NCBI RefSeq assembly: GCF_003144095.1
Contig: NZ_NSKH01000023.1
Coordinates: 1,244,875 to 1,308,874 of the forward strand
DNA length: 64,000 nt
Direction of reading: 5' to 3'
Source of the DNA: Streptomyces sp. ICBB 8177
Lineage (GTDB): Bacteria > Actinomycetota > Actinomycetes > Streptomycetales > Streptomycetaceae
Shown here: positions 1-9,600 of the stretch, one piece after another
Numbering within the stretch: the stretch's first letter is position 1
Layout of the letters: each line of letters begins with the position of its first letter
Position numbers and translations under genes: made by a program
The notes under the pieces: generated by a model
The model's database searches: none
Seen by the model: the letters and a program-made list of their open reading frames with translations, nothing else
Told to the model about the DNA's origin: nothing

Positions 1-1665
1 GTCGGTGGCGCCGGTGGCGGGCATGCCGCCCGATCCCGTGCCGGGCATCATCGGCATGCCGCCGCTGCCGGCCAACTTCTCTTCGTCCGCGCCGAGTTCG
101 CCGGGGAATGCCTCGGCTTCGTCGTCGGTGGGGAGGTTGTCGAGTCCTTCGCCGCCTGCTTGGGTGCCGTTGCCGCCGATGTCGTCGGCGACGCCGGGGT
201 CTCCGGTCCAGGGTTCGGCGTCGGAGTCGAGGAGTCCTGAGGCGTCGCTGGGATCGGTGGCGCCGGTGGCGGGCATGCCGCCCGATCCCATGCCGGGCAT
301 CATCGGCATGCCGCCCGCCCCGGTCCCGGTGCCGCCGGGGAAGCCCTCCGCCTCCTCGTCGTCGAGGGCGCCGGGCGACTCCAGCGCGTCGTCCAGCGTG
401 GCCGGCGTCTTCAGCTCGCCGGGCAGGCCCGACTCCTTGGCGAGGTCACCGGGGAACGCCTCGGGCGCGTCGTCGCCGAGTGCGTCCGGAGAGCCGAGCG
501 CACCGGTGCCGCCGACCCCGGTGTCGCCGGGGAAGTCCTCGGGCGCCGCGTCGTCGCTCCACGCCTGCGGGTTCTCGTCGGCCAGCTTCTCGTCCGGCGA
601 GAGCCCGTCACCCGTGCCGGTGCCGAGGCCGCCGAGGAACGCGCTCGGCGTGAGCGTCGGCATGTCGCCGCCCCCCACCCCGTCGCCGCCCTGGAACGGG
701 GTGGGGTTGAGCGCCCTGTCCAGCGCCGCGGGATCGAGGGCGTCGTTGGCCAACCCGTCGTCCGCCCCGCCCAGATCCGGCGCGTCACCCCCGACGCCCG
801 TTCCGCCGCCGAACGGGGCCGGCGACGCCGCCAGGGCGTCCATCGGGCTGAGGGCGTCCATCGTCGGGGCGTCCACGCCGGTGGTGTCCGGGACCGAGAA
901 CTGCTGCGGCGTGCCGGGATCGACCGCCTGCAACTGGGGGGTCGACAAGTCCGGATCGGGAACGTCCGGGGTGTCGTCCGGGGGAGTGTCGGTGGGGTTG
1001 GTCACCGGCGTCGGGTTCTTCACCGAGTCGATGGTGACCTGGTACTCGCCCGCCAGACTCTTGAGCACCGCCCGCATGTCGTTGGTCATCATGTCCACGA
1101 GTTGGGGCTTCTCGTGGATCGGGATCAGCCCGTTGCTCATGGGCTGCACGCCCATCTTCACCGCCTGGTCGGCGTACCAGGAGTCGATGTCGGCGATCTT
1201 CGTCTGGGCGTTGTAGAGGTTGACCGAGTTGTCCGCGAGCTGCTGCGGCACGGAGTTGCCCGCCTCGCCGCCGGAGAGCACGTCGACCGTTGCCTTCACC
1301 TGACGGGAGAAGGTGTTCATCATGTCGAGGAACGCGTCGGCGGCGTCGCCCTTCCACGGCCCGTTGTCACCGGCCAGGGCGGTGGCCTGGTCCGCAAGGC
1401 TCTTGGCGATGCCGGCCAGCACGGTCTGGGCGTCGAGGAAGTACCCCGCGGCGTCCATCAGGGACTGGGGGTCGGCGATGCCCTTGGCGCGGGACTCGTT
1501 CGAGGACGAGTCGGTTCCGGCGGACATGCCGTTGATGGCCGCCATGATCTGCTTCCAGTCCCAGGAGTCGTAGTCCTGGATCGACCCCGGATCGCTGGTG
1601 GGATCGCCGAAGGTGCCGTCGTCGGTGGTGCTGAACCCGCCGCTGTCGTCCGGGCTGTCACTCAT
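1..1665 (-). CDS. ESX-associated WXG-containing repeat protein (C-terminus cut by window edge)
   Basis: The start ATG is at 1665 and at least 555 residues are visible; the stop lies left of base 1. Residues about 30-200 look like a WXG100-type helical hairpin, with the turn motif WKGDAADAF. After about residue 210 the protein becomes a Pro/Gly/Asp-rich low-complexity tail with several EAFPG/EDFPG motifs and two copies of GGMPMMPG(M/T)GSGGMPATG. Its place as the last visible gene of the ESX operon suggests a secreted or surface-exposed substrate, which is inference. A strong 18-bp hairpin lies just upstream, so it may be transcribed at a different level from the esx pair. Function unknown. Confidence 0.75.
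   Translation of the reverse strand, partial: MSDSPDDSGGFSTTDDGTFGDPTSDPGSIQDYDSWDWKQIMAAINGMSAGTDSSSNESRAKGIADPQSLMDAAGYFLDAQTVLAGIAKSLADQATALAGDNGPWKGDAADAFLDMMNTFSRQVKATVDVLSGGEAGNSVPQQLADNSVNLYNAQTKIADIDSWYADQAVKMGVQPMSNGLIPIHEKPQLVDMMTNDMRAVLKSLAGEYQVTIDSVKNPTPVTNPTDTPPDDTPDVPDPDLSTPQLQAVDPGTPQQFSVPDTTGVDAPTMDALSPMDALAASPAPFGGGTGVGGDAPDLGGADDGLANDALDPAALDRALNPTPFQGGDGVGGGDMPTLTPSAFLGGLGTGTGDGLSPDEKLADENPQAWSDDAAPEDFPGDTGVGGTGALGSPDALGDDAPEAFPGDLAKESGLPGELKTPATLDDALESPGALDDEEAEGFPGGTGTGAGGMPMMPGMGSGGMPATGATDPSDASGLLDSDAEPWTGDPGVADDIGGNGTQAGGEGLDNLPTDDEAEAFPGELGADEEKLAGSGGMPMMPGTGSGGMPATGATD
256..313 (-). repeat. Second copy of a 252-bp-offset in-frame coding repeat
   Basis: About 58 bases here match positions 4-61 with few changes, at an offset of 252 bases (84 codons). 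The repeat therefore stays in frame and encodes the duplicated Met/Gly/Pro motif of the repeat protein. Further copies may lie beyond the left edge. Confidence 0.8.
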
Positions 1666-1702
1666 GTGTTGCCCCAGTCTCCGCTCACGCCCGTGTCATG
1701 CC

Positions 1703-1745
1703 CGCCGTCCCCCGGTGCCGAGGTGCCCGGCACCGGGGGACGGCG
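1703..1745. terminator. Perfect 18-bp-stem hairpin inside the ESX operon
   Basis: The left arm (1703-1720) is perfectly complementary to the right arm (1728-1745) around a 7-nt loop (AGGTGCC). It sits in the 90-bp gap between the 184-aa gene and the WXG repeat gene. No U-tract follows on either strand, which is common for actinomycete terminators. It could terminate, attenuate or stabilise the upstream mRNA. Confidence 0.7.
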
Positions 1746-1755
1746 AGACCGTCCG

Positions 1756-2310
1756 TCAACTGTTCCCGCCGCTACCGGCCGTGCCGCCGGCGTCGGTCAT
1801 CATGGTGGTGAAGTCGCTGTCGGTGCTCTGCATGGCGTTCTGCAGGTCCGTCGCCTTCATCGTCCCGGCCTCCTCCAGGGTCGTGTACTTCTGCGCCAAC
1901 TGCTTCACGCCGTCGCGCAGATCACCCAGACCCTGGGCGAGGTCCTGGAACACCTTGATGTACTGCTCCTTGAGCCCGGAATCCGCGTTGAGGCCGTTGA
2001 CCTTCGTGCGGATCTGGTTCGCGTGGTAGAACGCACCCGGCTCGGCCTGGACGCCCTGCAGCTTGGTCGCGGCGTCCTTCGCGGGCTGGATGAGCTTGTC
2101 GACGTTGTCAGCGAACAACAGCATCGACGGGGTGTCCACGCTCGTGCCGCTGCCGGGCGCCCCCGAACCGCCGGGCACGTTCGGCGCGTTGAAGGGCGTC
2201 GCCTGTGGCAACGTGCCGTGGCCGGCCGGCACCGTGGTGCCGCCGTCGTACGCCTTCGGCTGGTAGGGGGGCGGCTGCTTGTGCGGCTGCCTGACGGGAG
2301 GGACATACAT
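1756..2310 (-). CDS. ESX-associated 184-aa hypothetical protein
   Basis: The start is ATG at 2310, 6 bp after the stop of the upstream WXG100 gene, so the two are translationally close. Residues 1-55 are Pro/Gly-rich (PPVRQPHKQPPPYQPKAY). Residues 60-165 are predicted helical and charged, like a WXG100-type hairpin but without a clear W-x-G turn. The tail is Gly/Ser-rich. No signal peptide is visible. Position between the WXG100 pair and the repeat protein suggests an accessory substrate or chaperone-like partner of the ESX system. I do not recognise a named family. Confidence 0.75.
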   Translation of the reverse strand: MYVPPVRQPHKQPPPYQPKAYDGGTTVPAGHGTLPQATPFNAPNVPGGSGAPGSGTSVDTPSMLLFADNVDKLIQPAKDAATKLQGVQAEPGAFYHANQIRTKVNGLNADSGLKEQYIKVFQDLAQGLGDLRDGVKQLAQKYTTLEEAGTMKATDLQNAMQSTDSDFTTMMTDAGGTAGSGGNS

Positions 2311-2316
2311 CCGGCG

Positions 2317-2604
2317 TCACCCCCAGAGCTGAACGCCCTGGCGTTCACCGTTGGAGTAGTACTCGTTGATGGTGCCGAGCATCTGGGTGGCGGCGGCGGC
2401 CTTCTGGGTCATGTCGGCGGCGGCGGCGTCCCACTGGGCCTTGACCTGGGCGTAGGTCTGCTGGGCGTCGCTGGTCCACTCGCTCAGGTTGACCTTCGAC
2501 TGGTTGTCGAGGTCGGCGAGGGTCTGGTTGATGCGCTGGGTGATGGAGTTCATCTCGCCGACGATGTAGTCGACCTGCTCCATCTGAACGGTGTACGTGG
2601 CCAT
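2317..2604 (-). CDS. WXG100-family ESX substrate (EsxA/EsxB-like, WTS variant)
   Basis: The protein has 95 residues, the usual WXG100 length, and folds by prediction as a helix-turn-helix hairpin. The turn reads EWTSDAQQTY, so the usual W-x-G is W-T-S. The C-terminal end carries YSNGE, fitting the YxxxD/E export signal of ESX heterodimers, which the neighbouring WXG100 protein lacks. An AAGGAG ribosome site lies upstream of ATG 2604. It most likely forms a heterodimer with the 2657-2998 product and is recognised by EccC; this is family knowledge and was not shown here. Confidence 0.88.
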   Translation of the reverse strand: MATYTVQMEQVDYIVGEMNSITQRINQTLADLDNQSKVNLSEWTSDAQQTYAQVKAQWDAAAADMTQKAAAATQMLGTINEYYSNGERQGVQLWG

Positions 2605-2656
2605 CTTCTGTCCGGCTCCTTCGCGGGGGACGGCGGTATGGGTCGGAAAGCGGGTG

Positions 2657-2998
2657 TCAGGAGGGGAAGCCCGGCAGGCCGATGCTGCCGGAACCCATCT
2701 GCTGGGCGACCTGCTGGGCCTGCTGCTGGGTGTTCTCGTGGGTGTTGGCGTACACGTTGGTGTTCTGCGCCAGCTTCTCCAGCATGGTGCGCAGCGCCTG
2801 GTTGACCTTGTCGAAGTCCGACAGCCACTCCTGCATGGCGTTGTGGTAGATGGTGGCGGCCTCGCCGGTCCAGTTGGACTGCAGACCCTCGATCTGCCCG
2901 TCCATCTGCGCGTACGAGCTGGTCGCCTCGTCCAGAGCGGTCTGGAACGTCTGCTGGGCCGCAGTCATTCCCTGCAGTTCGACTGACGTCAGTGCCAT
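2657..2998 (-). CDS. WXG100-family ESX substrate (canonical WTG)
   Basis: The 113-residue protein has the canonical WXG turn (NWTGEAATIYHNAM) at about residue 43 between two long amphipathic helices. The C-terminal third is Gln-rich and ends in a flexible GSGSIGLPGFPS tail. No YxxxD/E motif is present in the tail, so export would depend on its partner at 2317-2604. AAGGGA precedes ATG 2998. It is the first gene after the 154-bp gap following the AAA gene and is 52 bp from the second WXG100 gene. Confidence 0.92.
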   Translation of the reverse strand: MALTSVELQGMTAAQQTFQTALDEATSSYAQMDGQIEGLQSNWTGEAATIYHNAMQEWLSDFDKVNQALRTMLEKLAQNTNVYANTHENTQQQAQQVAQQMGSGSIGLPGFPS

Positions 2999-3105
2999 CG
3001 TGTGGTCCCTTCGTGTCCAGCGGCGCCGGCCGGGGCCGTTGACAGCGACAGCGCACCCGTTGCGGGTGCGTGTCCGCGCCGGTTGATGGGTGGTTCACCC
3101 GCCGG

Positions 3106-3141
3106 CCGCCGCGTCGCGCGACCTCGCGCGCGTCGCGGCGG
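3106..3141. terminator. Long GC hairpin between the EccA-like gene and the WXG100 pair
   Basis: CCGCCGC (3106-3112) pairs with GCGGCGG (3135-3141), and inside it CGCGCG pairs with CGCGCG around an ACCT tetraloop. It lies in the 154-bp gap upstream of the WXG100 genes. A role as attenuator or mRNA-processing site separating machinery from substrates is inference. Confidence 0.55.
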
Positions 3142-3152
3142 TGGCGGACGCT

Positions 3153-6100
3153 TCATGTGCGCACCAGGGATTCCGCTTCCTGGGGCGGTGGCCCCGCCGG
3201 TCCCGGCGGTGGTTGCGCGGGGCCGGACGCGGGGCTCGGTGGGCTGGTGGTGTCCGAGGGCGCCGAGCCTTTGCCGGAGCCTGTCGGCGCCGGGGCCCGG
3301 GGCAGGTCCGGGACGGAGACGGTACGGGTACGCGCGCAGGCCACCAGGCGTTCGGCGAGCCGGTGCGCCTCCCAGGCACCGCCACGCGGCGGCGACGCCT
3401 CGAACGACGCCGCCAGCACCTTGGCCGCGTCGTCGGCCAACTTGAAGCCGTAGTCCCGCATGCGACCTCGGGTCAGCTCGATCGCCTGCTCGGCCGTGTA
3501 CGGCTCCAAGCGCAGGTATTCGGCGAACTCCTCGGCGATGCTCGCCCGTTCGGCCATCAGGGCGCGCAGCCCTTCGGGCGAGCCGCACAGGGCCAGCACG
3601 GTGTCGCCCGGCACCGCGGCCAGGCGGCCGAGCCCGTCGAGCACCGCGCTCCGCTCGGCCGGTGACCGGCGGCCGAAGGCCTCGTCCAGCTCCACCACCA
3701 GCACACCGCCCTCCGCCTCCGTCAGCGCGGCGGCCAGCAGGTGCGTGGGCTGCTCGGGCCAGCGCACCGGCACCGCGGACAGCTTCACCTCGTGCACGGT
3801 GCCCGACGTCAGCAGTCCCGCCTCGGTCAGGCAGCGCGCGTAGACCCGGGCCAGCGCCCTGCGCCCACTGCCGGGCGCGCCCTCCAGCACCACGTTGGCC
3901 TGCGCCGACAACGGCTGGGCCCGCTGCTCCCGCGCCGCGCCCAGCGCTTCGAGCCGGGTGAGCAGCGCCGCGCGGGCGGCGTCCAGGCCGGTCATCGCCG
4001 CGAGCTTCCGCAGCCCGCCGGACGGACCGTCCTCCCCGGCCGGTCGCCCACTCGACGGGCGCGCCGCACCGGACGGCCGGGCGGCGGCGGAGGTCCTCGC
4101 GCCCGTCGTGGCATCGGGCGCTGCCCTCGTGGCCGGCGCGCCGGTGCCGCCCTTCGCCGCGTTCGGGTCGGCGGGGACGGTGATGACGTCGGCGCCGGTG
4201 AGGCGGGAGAGTTCGTCGTCGTGGGTGGGGGGTTGAGTGGCGAGGCGGGAGGCCTGGCGGCTGATCATTTCTTCGAAGACCTGGCGGGCGACGCGGCCGT
4301 TGCCGAAGGTGGCGGTCTTGGGTACGTCCTCGAAGTAGCGGTTCAGCGCGTCCAGCGCTGAGGGGGTCAGTTCGTAGTAGTGCTTGCCGCACAGTCCGCG
4401 CACGATGGTGACGAGTTCGGTGGGGCTGTAGTTGGGGAATTCGACGGTGCGGGCGAAGCGGGAGGCCATGCCCGGGTTGGAGGCGAGGAACTGGTCCATC
4501 TGGGCGGAGTATCCGGCGACGATGACGACGATTTCGTCGCGGTGGTCCTCCATGAGTTTCATGAGGGTTTCGACGGCTTCCTGGCCGAAGTCGGGTCCGG
4601 TGCCGCGGGACTGGTTGGTGAGGGTGTAGGCCTCGTCGATGAACAGGACGCCGCCGAGTGCTTTGTTGAAGACTTCGGTGGTCTTGATGGCGGTGCCGCC
4701 GATGATCTGGGCGACGAGGTCGGCGCGGGCGACTTCGACGATGTGTCCTTGGGCGAGGATGCCGAGTTCGGCGAGGACGGCGCCGTAGAGGCGGGCGACG
4801 GTGGTCTTGCCGGTGCCGGGGGGCCCTGCGAAGACGAGGTGGCGGCTCATGGGGGGCATGGGCAGGCCCATCTCCATGCGCCGCTGGGTCATCTTGTTGA
4901 GGTTGATCAGGCCGGTGACCTCGCGCTTGACGCTCTCCAGACCGACCAGCGCCTCCAACTCCGCCAACGGGCCGGTGGACACCTCGCCCGCCGCCCGGGC
5001 GTCGGGCCCTCCCGGCTGCTGCGCGCCGTCCGCGGTGGTGGCGGTGCGGCCGTGCGGGTCGCCGCCGGTGTCGACGCGTTCCACGGACACCTGGGCGGAT
5101 TTGAGCTGGTGGACGGGGCGTCCGCCGTTGTCGCGCACTTCGCAGTCGTGGACGCGTACCGGTTCGTCGGTGTTGCAGCGCACGCCGTCGCCGCCGTTGT
5201 CGAAGACCGCGCAGTTGGTCAGCTCGGCACGCGACGACGCCTGCACGGTGACCCCGTGCCCGCGGGCCCCGTTGATCCGGCATCCCACGGCGGTCAGCGC
5301 GCCACCGCTCGTCACCCGCACACCGTCGGAGTCCGACCGGCTGAACTCGCTGTCACGGGCGGTCAGTTCGGCCTCCGCGCCGACGAGCGTGAGGCAGCCG
5401 GTGAACTCGCAGCCGTCCACCTCCGCACGCGCCCCGGACGCCAGCGCGAGACCCGTACCGCCACCGGAACGCAACCGCACCGACGACAACGCACCGACCG
5501 CACCCTCCTCCAACTCCACCCCCACCGCACCACCGACCGCCAGCTCGGCGTCCCGCACCGTCAACCGGGCACTCGCCCCCGTCGCCCGCGCGGCGGGGCC
5601 GCCGCCCTCGGTCGTCAGACGCTCCAGGACGGCTTCGCCACCGGCCGCGTGCACGGCCGCCGTCGCCGCGTCCTCCACAGTCAGCCCGGCGCACTCGGCG
5701 TGTGCGTCCTTCTCCACGAGCAGCCCGACCGGAGTACCGGTCACACGGCACTCCTCCAGCCGGGGCCGTCCGCCCGGCGCCACGTGCACGCCCTCGCGCC
5801 TGGCCCCGGACACCACGCACTCGCGCAGCACCGGAGCGCAGCCGGTGCCCACGTGCAGCGCCTGGCCACCGGAGCCGGTGAACACACAGCGCGTCAGGGC
5901 GACGTCGGAGGCGCTGGTCAGGTAGGCGTCCAGCGCCGCGCTGCCGGTGACCTCGACGCCGGTGAGCTGCGCGCGGGCGTTCTGCTCGACGGCGAGAGCG
6001 GGCTTGCCCGTGCCGGTGACACGCGTGGCCTCGACCGTGACGGTGGCCTGCCCGTTGGCGCAGATGCCGTTGCCACGGGCCCGGTCCAGCTCGCACTCCC

Positions 6101-6617
6101 GCAGCGTCAGGCGGCCGTGCTCCGCGACGACGACGGCGGAGGAGGCGACCTCGCTGATCCGGGAACGTTCGACCGCGTTGCCACCACCGGAGGTGACGAC
6201 GATGCCCGCGCCCTGGGAGTTGGTGATCCGGCAGTCGCGCAGCGCGATCACGCCGTCCTGCCACGCCAGGACGGCGGCCCAGGCCTCGCCGGACAAGTGG
6301 CAGGCGTCGAGGGCGGCCTGTCCGCGCCGTACGTCCAGCACGGGGACCTCGCGGTCGGTGCCGGACAGGTGCAGGCCGGTGAGCTGCACGGCCTCGGTCT
6401 CCAGCACGAGGGTGCTGCCGCTCGCGGAGGTGATCTCCACCGTTCCCGCGGCGCCCTCGGCGGCGAGCGTGACCGGGCGGGTGACGTAGAGAGTCTCGTC
6501 GTAGCGGCCGGGGGCGATGGTGATCAGGGCACCGTCGGGCGCGTCCGCCAAGGCGTCCTTGACCGCTCGGTAGGTCCCCGGACGATCCGGGGACACCAGT
6601 AGCACGGACCGGCTCAC
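3153..6617 (-). CDS. EccA-like AAA ATPase with N-terminal parallel beta-helix
   Basis: The 1154-residue product starts at a GTG that overlaps the upstream stop (GTGA). Residues about 15-510 are short repeating beta-helix rungs with recurrent L.....C.(I/V)T or L..C.F.G patterns, as in pectate-lyase-like right-handed helices. A full AAA domain follows: Walker A GPPGTGKT at residues 598-605 and Walker B VLFIDEAYTL near 660, of the CbbX/EccA type. A second AAA-like domain has a degenerate Walker A (GAPGSGRR, Lys replaced by Arg, near residue 915) and VLVVELDEAF near 975. The C-terminus is Pro-rich. EccA proteins are cytosolic ATPases of ESX systems; the beta-helix fusion suggests a scaffold or binding surface. 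Confidence 0.88.
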   Translation of the reverse strand: MSRSVLLVSPDRPGTYRAVKDALADAPDGALITIAPGRYDETLYVTRPVTLAAEGAAGTVEITSASGSTLVLETEAVQLTGLHLSGTDREVPVLDVRRGQAALDACHLSGEAWAAVLAWQDGVIALRDCRITNSQGAGIVVTSGGGNAVERSRISEVASSAVVVAEHGRLTLRECELDRARGNGICANGQATVTVEATRVTGTGKPALAVEQNARAQLTGVEVTGSAALDAYLTSASDVALTRCVFTGSGGQALHVGTGCAPVLRECVVSGARREGVHVAPGGRPRLEECRVTGTPVGLLVEKDAHAECAGLTVEDAATAAVHAAGGEAVLERLTTEGGGPAARATGASARLTVRDAELAVGGAVGVELEEGAVGALSSVRLRSGGGTGLALASGARAEVDGCEFTGCLTLVGAEAELTARDSEFSRSDSDGVRVTSGGALTAVGCRINGARGHGVTVQASSRAELTNCAVFDNGGDGVRCNTDEPVRVHDCEVRDNGGRPVHQLKSAQVSVERVDTGGDPHGRTATTADGAQQPGGPDARAAGEVSTGPLAELEALVGLESVKREVTGLINLNKMTQRRMEMGLPMPPMSRHLVFAGPPGTGKTTVARLYGAVLAELGILAQGHIVEVARADLVAQIIGGTAIKTTEVFNKALGGVLFIDEAYTLTNQSRGTGPDFGQEAVETLMKLMEDHRDEIVVIVAGYSAQMDQFLASNPGMASRFARTVEFPNYSPTELVTIVRGLCGKHYYELTPSALDALNRYFEDVPKTATFGNGRVARQVFEEMISRQASRLATQPPTHDDELSRLTGADVITVPADPNAAKGGTGAPATRAAPDATTGARTSAAARPSGAARPSSGRPAGEDGPSGGLRKLAAMTGLDAARAALLTRLEALGAAREQRAQPLSAQANVVLEGAPGSGRRALARVYARCLTEAGLLTSGTVHEVKLSAVPVRWPEQPTHLLAAALTEAEGGVLVVELDEAFGRRSPAERSAVLDGLGRLAAVPGDTVLALCGSPEGLRALMAERASIAEEFAEYLRLEPYTAEQAIELTRGRMRDYGFKLADDAAKVLAASFEASPPRGGAWEAHRLAERLVACARTRTVSVPDLPRAPAPTGSGKGSAPSDTTSPPSPASGPAQPPPGPAGPPPQEAESLVRT

Positions 6618-9600
6618 AGCTTCGCTCCCTCGTCAGACACACTCACACCGCCATCGGCTCCCGGCCGCCGCACCCGAGCACCGCCGATCAGGCCCGGAGG
6701 CGTCGCCAGGGGCCCTTCCTCGCGGCGCTCGCCGCGCTTGCCCCGCGCCGCGGTGTCCTCGCTCCGGCGCAACGCGGAGACCGCCCGCTCCAGTCCGTCC
6801 AGGGCGATCTCGTCCAGCGGCACCCGCCGGACGTCGACCCTGCCCTCGCCGTCCATCTCCGAGGGCGACAACTCCCGCATCAGGACCGGGCCTTCACCGT
6901 CCGAGGCGCGCAGCACCTTGAAGGTGGTGCCGGGCAGGAAGACGATGCGGAAGGGGTCGGCCGGGTCGATGAGGGCGGTGCGGCGGGCGGTCATCGACCA
7001 GATCAGGAAGTCGGTGCCGTCCGGCGGGCCGGGGCGCGGGGCGCTGTGCGCGGTGCAGAACGCCCACTCCGTGGCGAGCCGCCCCTCGCGGTACCAGTCG
7101 CGCTCGGCCGCGGTGGTCCGGGCGCGCAGCAGCGCCGCCCCGCGGTACGACGGCAACCTGCGCAGACCGGCCGCCACGCACCGGGCGAGCGGCACGTGCG
7201 GGCCGACCGAGGCCGACCGCACGGCCTCGTCGACCTGCGCGCTGTCGCCCGACAGGTACAGCCGTACGGCCACCAGGTCGGTCAGCGCGTCGGCCGCCTC
7301 GCTCCGGCTGCCGCCCCGCAGGCCCGGCGACTCGGACATCACGCGCGAGACGGTGCCCGCGACGGCGTTGTACTGCGCGCTGAAGGTGCGCCGGACCCAG
7401 TCGCGTTCCTGGCCCGTGCCACGCTCCGGCGGAACGGCGCAGGCGGACGTCTTCGGCACCGGCTGCACCCGGACCCCGGCCGCCGCCGCGCGGGGCGCGG
7501 CGGCGGGACCCTCGGCGGGCACGGGCCGCGCGGGCGAGGGCCCGGCCGGCCCGGCGGGAGCGCCCGGTCCCGGGCCGGGATCCGGCTCGACGGCACGCGT
7601 CGGGGCGGCGGCCGGTGAGTCGGACTCCAGACGGATCATCCGGGCGGGCGAGGGCGCCGCCGGACGCGCGGGCTCGCGAACCGCGGGCGCGGCCTGCGCC
7701 ACCGCGTCGGGTGGAGGGGACGCCTCCGGAGCCTTCGGCGCGGCGAGCGCGTCCGGGTCACGCGGTGGCTCAGGGCCGCGTGGCGGTTCCGGTGCGCCGG
7801 GCGGCCCGGACGCCACGGGCAGGCTGGGCAACTCGGGCCCAGGGAGGGCGGAAGGCTCGGGCGTGCGGTCGGACGCCGCCGGGTCCTGCCGCCCGGCACC
7901 CGGCGTCACGTACGGCAACGGCTCGCCGGTGGGCGGCTGTTCGGGAGCACGCTCGGGTCCGGCGGGCGGGGCGTCCCGCTGCGGGACGGGGGCCGGCGCG
8001 GGCGCGGGTGCTGCGCCCGTGGCGGGCGGCGGCGTGGCCTGTCGTTCGGCGGTCGTCCCCGAAGTCGCCACGGCCGTGCGTCCCTCGTCCGCCACCCCGT
8101 CACCGCCCCCCGCCTCCGGGGCGGTGTATTCCGTGCTGGGCAACGGAGTCGACGGCACGTCGGTTTCGGTGCGGGCGGACTGCGGTGCCGGAGCCGGTGC
8201 GGCGGGGGCGGCGGCGTCGGGACGGCTGACGACGGAGGCGTACGACGGGTCGTCAGGGTTGAGGCTGGCCAGCGCGGACGCGGGGCCTCCCTGCGTCTCC
8301 CGCGGCGCCGCGGTGTGCTCCTGCGCCTCCGGTACGGCGGACTCCGGCGTCCAGGGCGCGATGTCGGCCGGACGGCTGTGCACCCCGCGGGCCGGTGCCA
8401 CGACGGCCTGCGGCCCTGAGGCCGCCGGGTCCTGCGGCGACCACAGATAGGCGTCCTCGGCCGGCCCGGACCGCACGCCCGGCTCGTCGGCGGGCGCGAC
8501 CGTGAAGCCCTCGCGCGTGTCGGGGTCGAGCTTCCAGAGCATGTCCTCGGCGAGCGAGCGCATGCGCTCCTCGGTCCCCGGGACGCTGCGGTCGTAGAGG
8601 ATGGCCGCGTACCCGGGGGTCGCGGGGATGCGGCGCACGGCGTCGCCGTCGGCGGGCTCGGTGTGCGGGCGCATCCACAGACCGCTCTGGACGACTTCGA
8701 GCACCGCGTCGGAGGCGTACTCGTAGACGCCCGTGGTGATCTCCGGCACGCCGTACAGGGGTGCGCGCAGGCCGAACAGGGCGGGCGGCGGCGCCGAGCG
8801 GGACGTGCGCGGGAAGTACATCAGCTCGCTGACGAACGGGCGGGCGCCGAGCGTGCCGTCGCAACCGACGGACACCACGTCGGGCGAGTCGAGACCCCGG
8901 CGCGGAGTGACGGGCAGGCCCGCGTACAGCACGACCTGCTGGCGCAGCGTGTCGGCGAGGTGCTGGCCGAGCGACTCTGCGGTGTCGGGCAGCGCGACCG
9001 GCCCGAAGTGCAGGAAGCGGACCCAGGAGCGGGCCGACGGCAGGACGGTGTCCCACCACCGGATGATGTCGGTCAGCGGCAGGGGCGGGCAACCGGGGGC
9101 GCCGAGGACGGCCGTGAGGATGTCCGGGTGGCTGGGCAGGTGGTCGACGAGCCACTGGCGGCCACCGGGGAAGGCGTCGGTGGAGCGGTTGTGCAGCCAC
9201 ACGCCGCTGGGGACCGGCTCGACGACGGCGTGGCTGCTCGTGGTCCAGGGCCGGTCGAAGGTGGAGAACTCCCAGCGGGGCTTGGGGAAGCGCTGCGAGT
9301 CGCGTTCCGGGGTACGGCCGGGGCGGTAGCGCAGCCACCCCGCGCCGTGGTCGCTGGGTACGAACAGTCCGCCGTCGGCGGTCGGCAGCACGTGGCCGTC
9401 CGCGGCGAGCACGAGGCGGTCGAGGCGTTCCGCGACGTGCTGCGCGGTGCGCCGGGCCTCTTGCGCGGTCGCGCGTCCGAAGACCAGGCGCAGACTCGGC
9501 CCGTACGGCGTCAGGTGCCGCGCCAGCGCCTCGGCGGAGGCCTCCAGCGTGCCGAACGGCAGGTCGACGACGGCCAGGGCGTGCTGGGGGTCGGGGGCGA

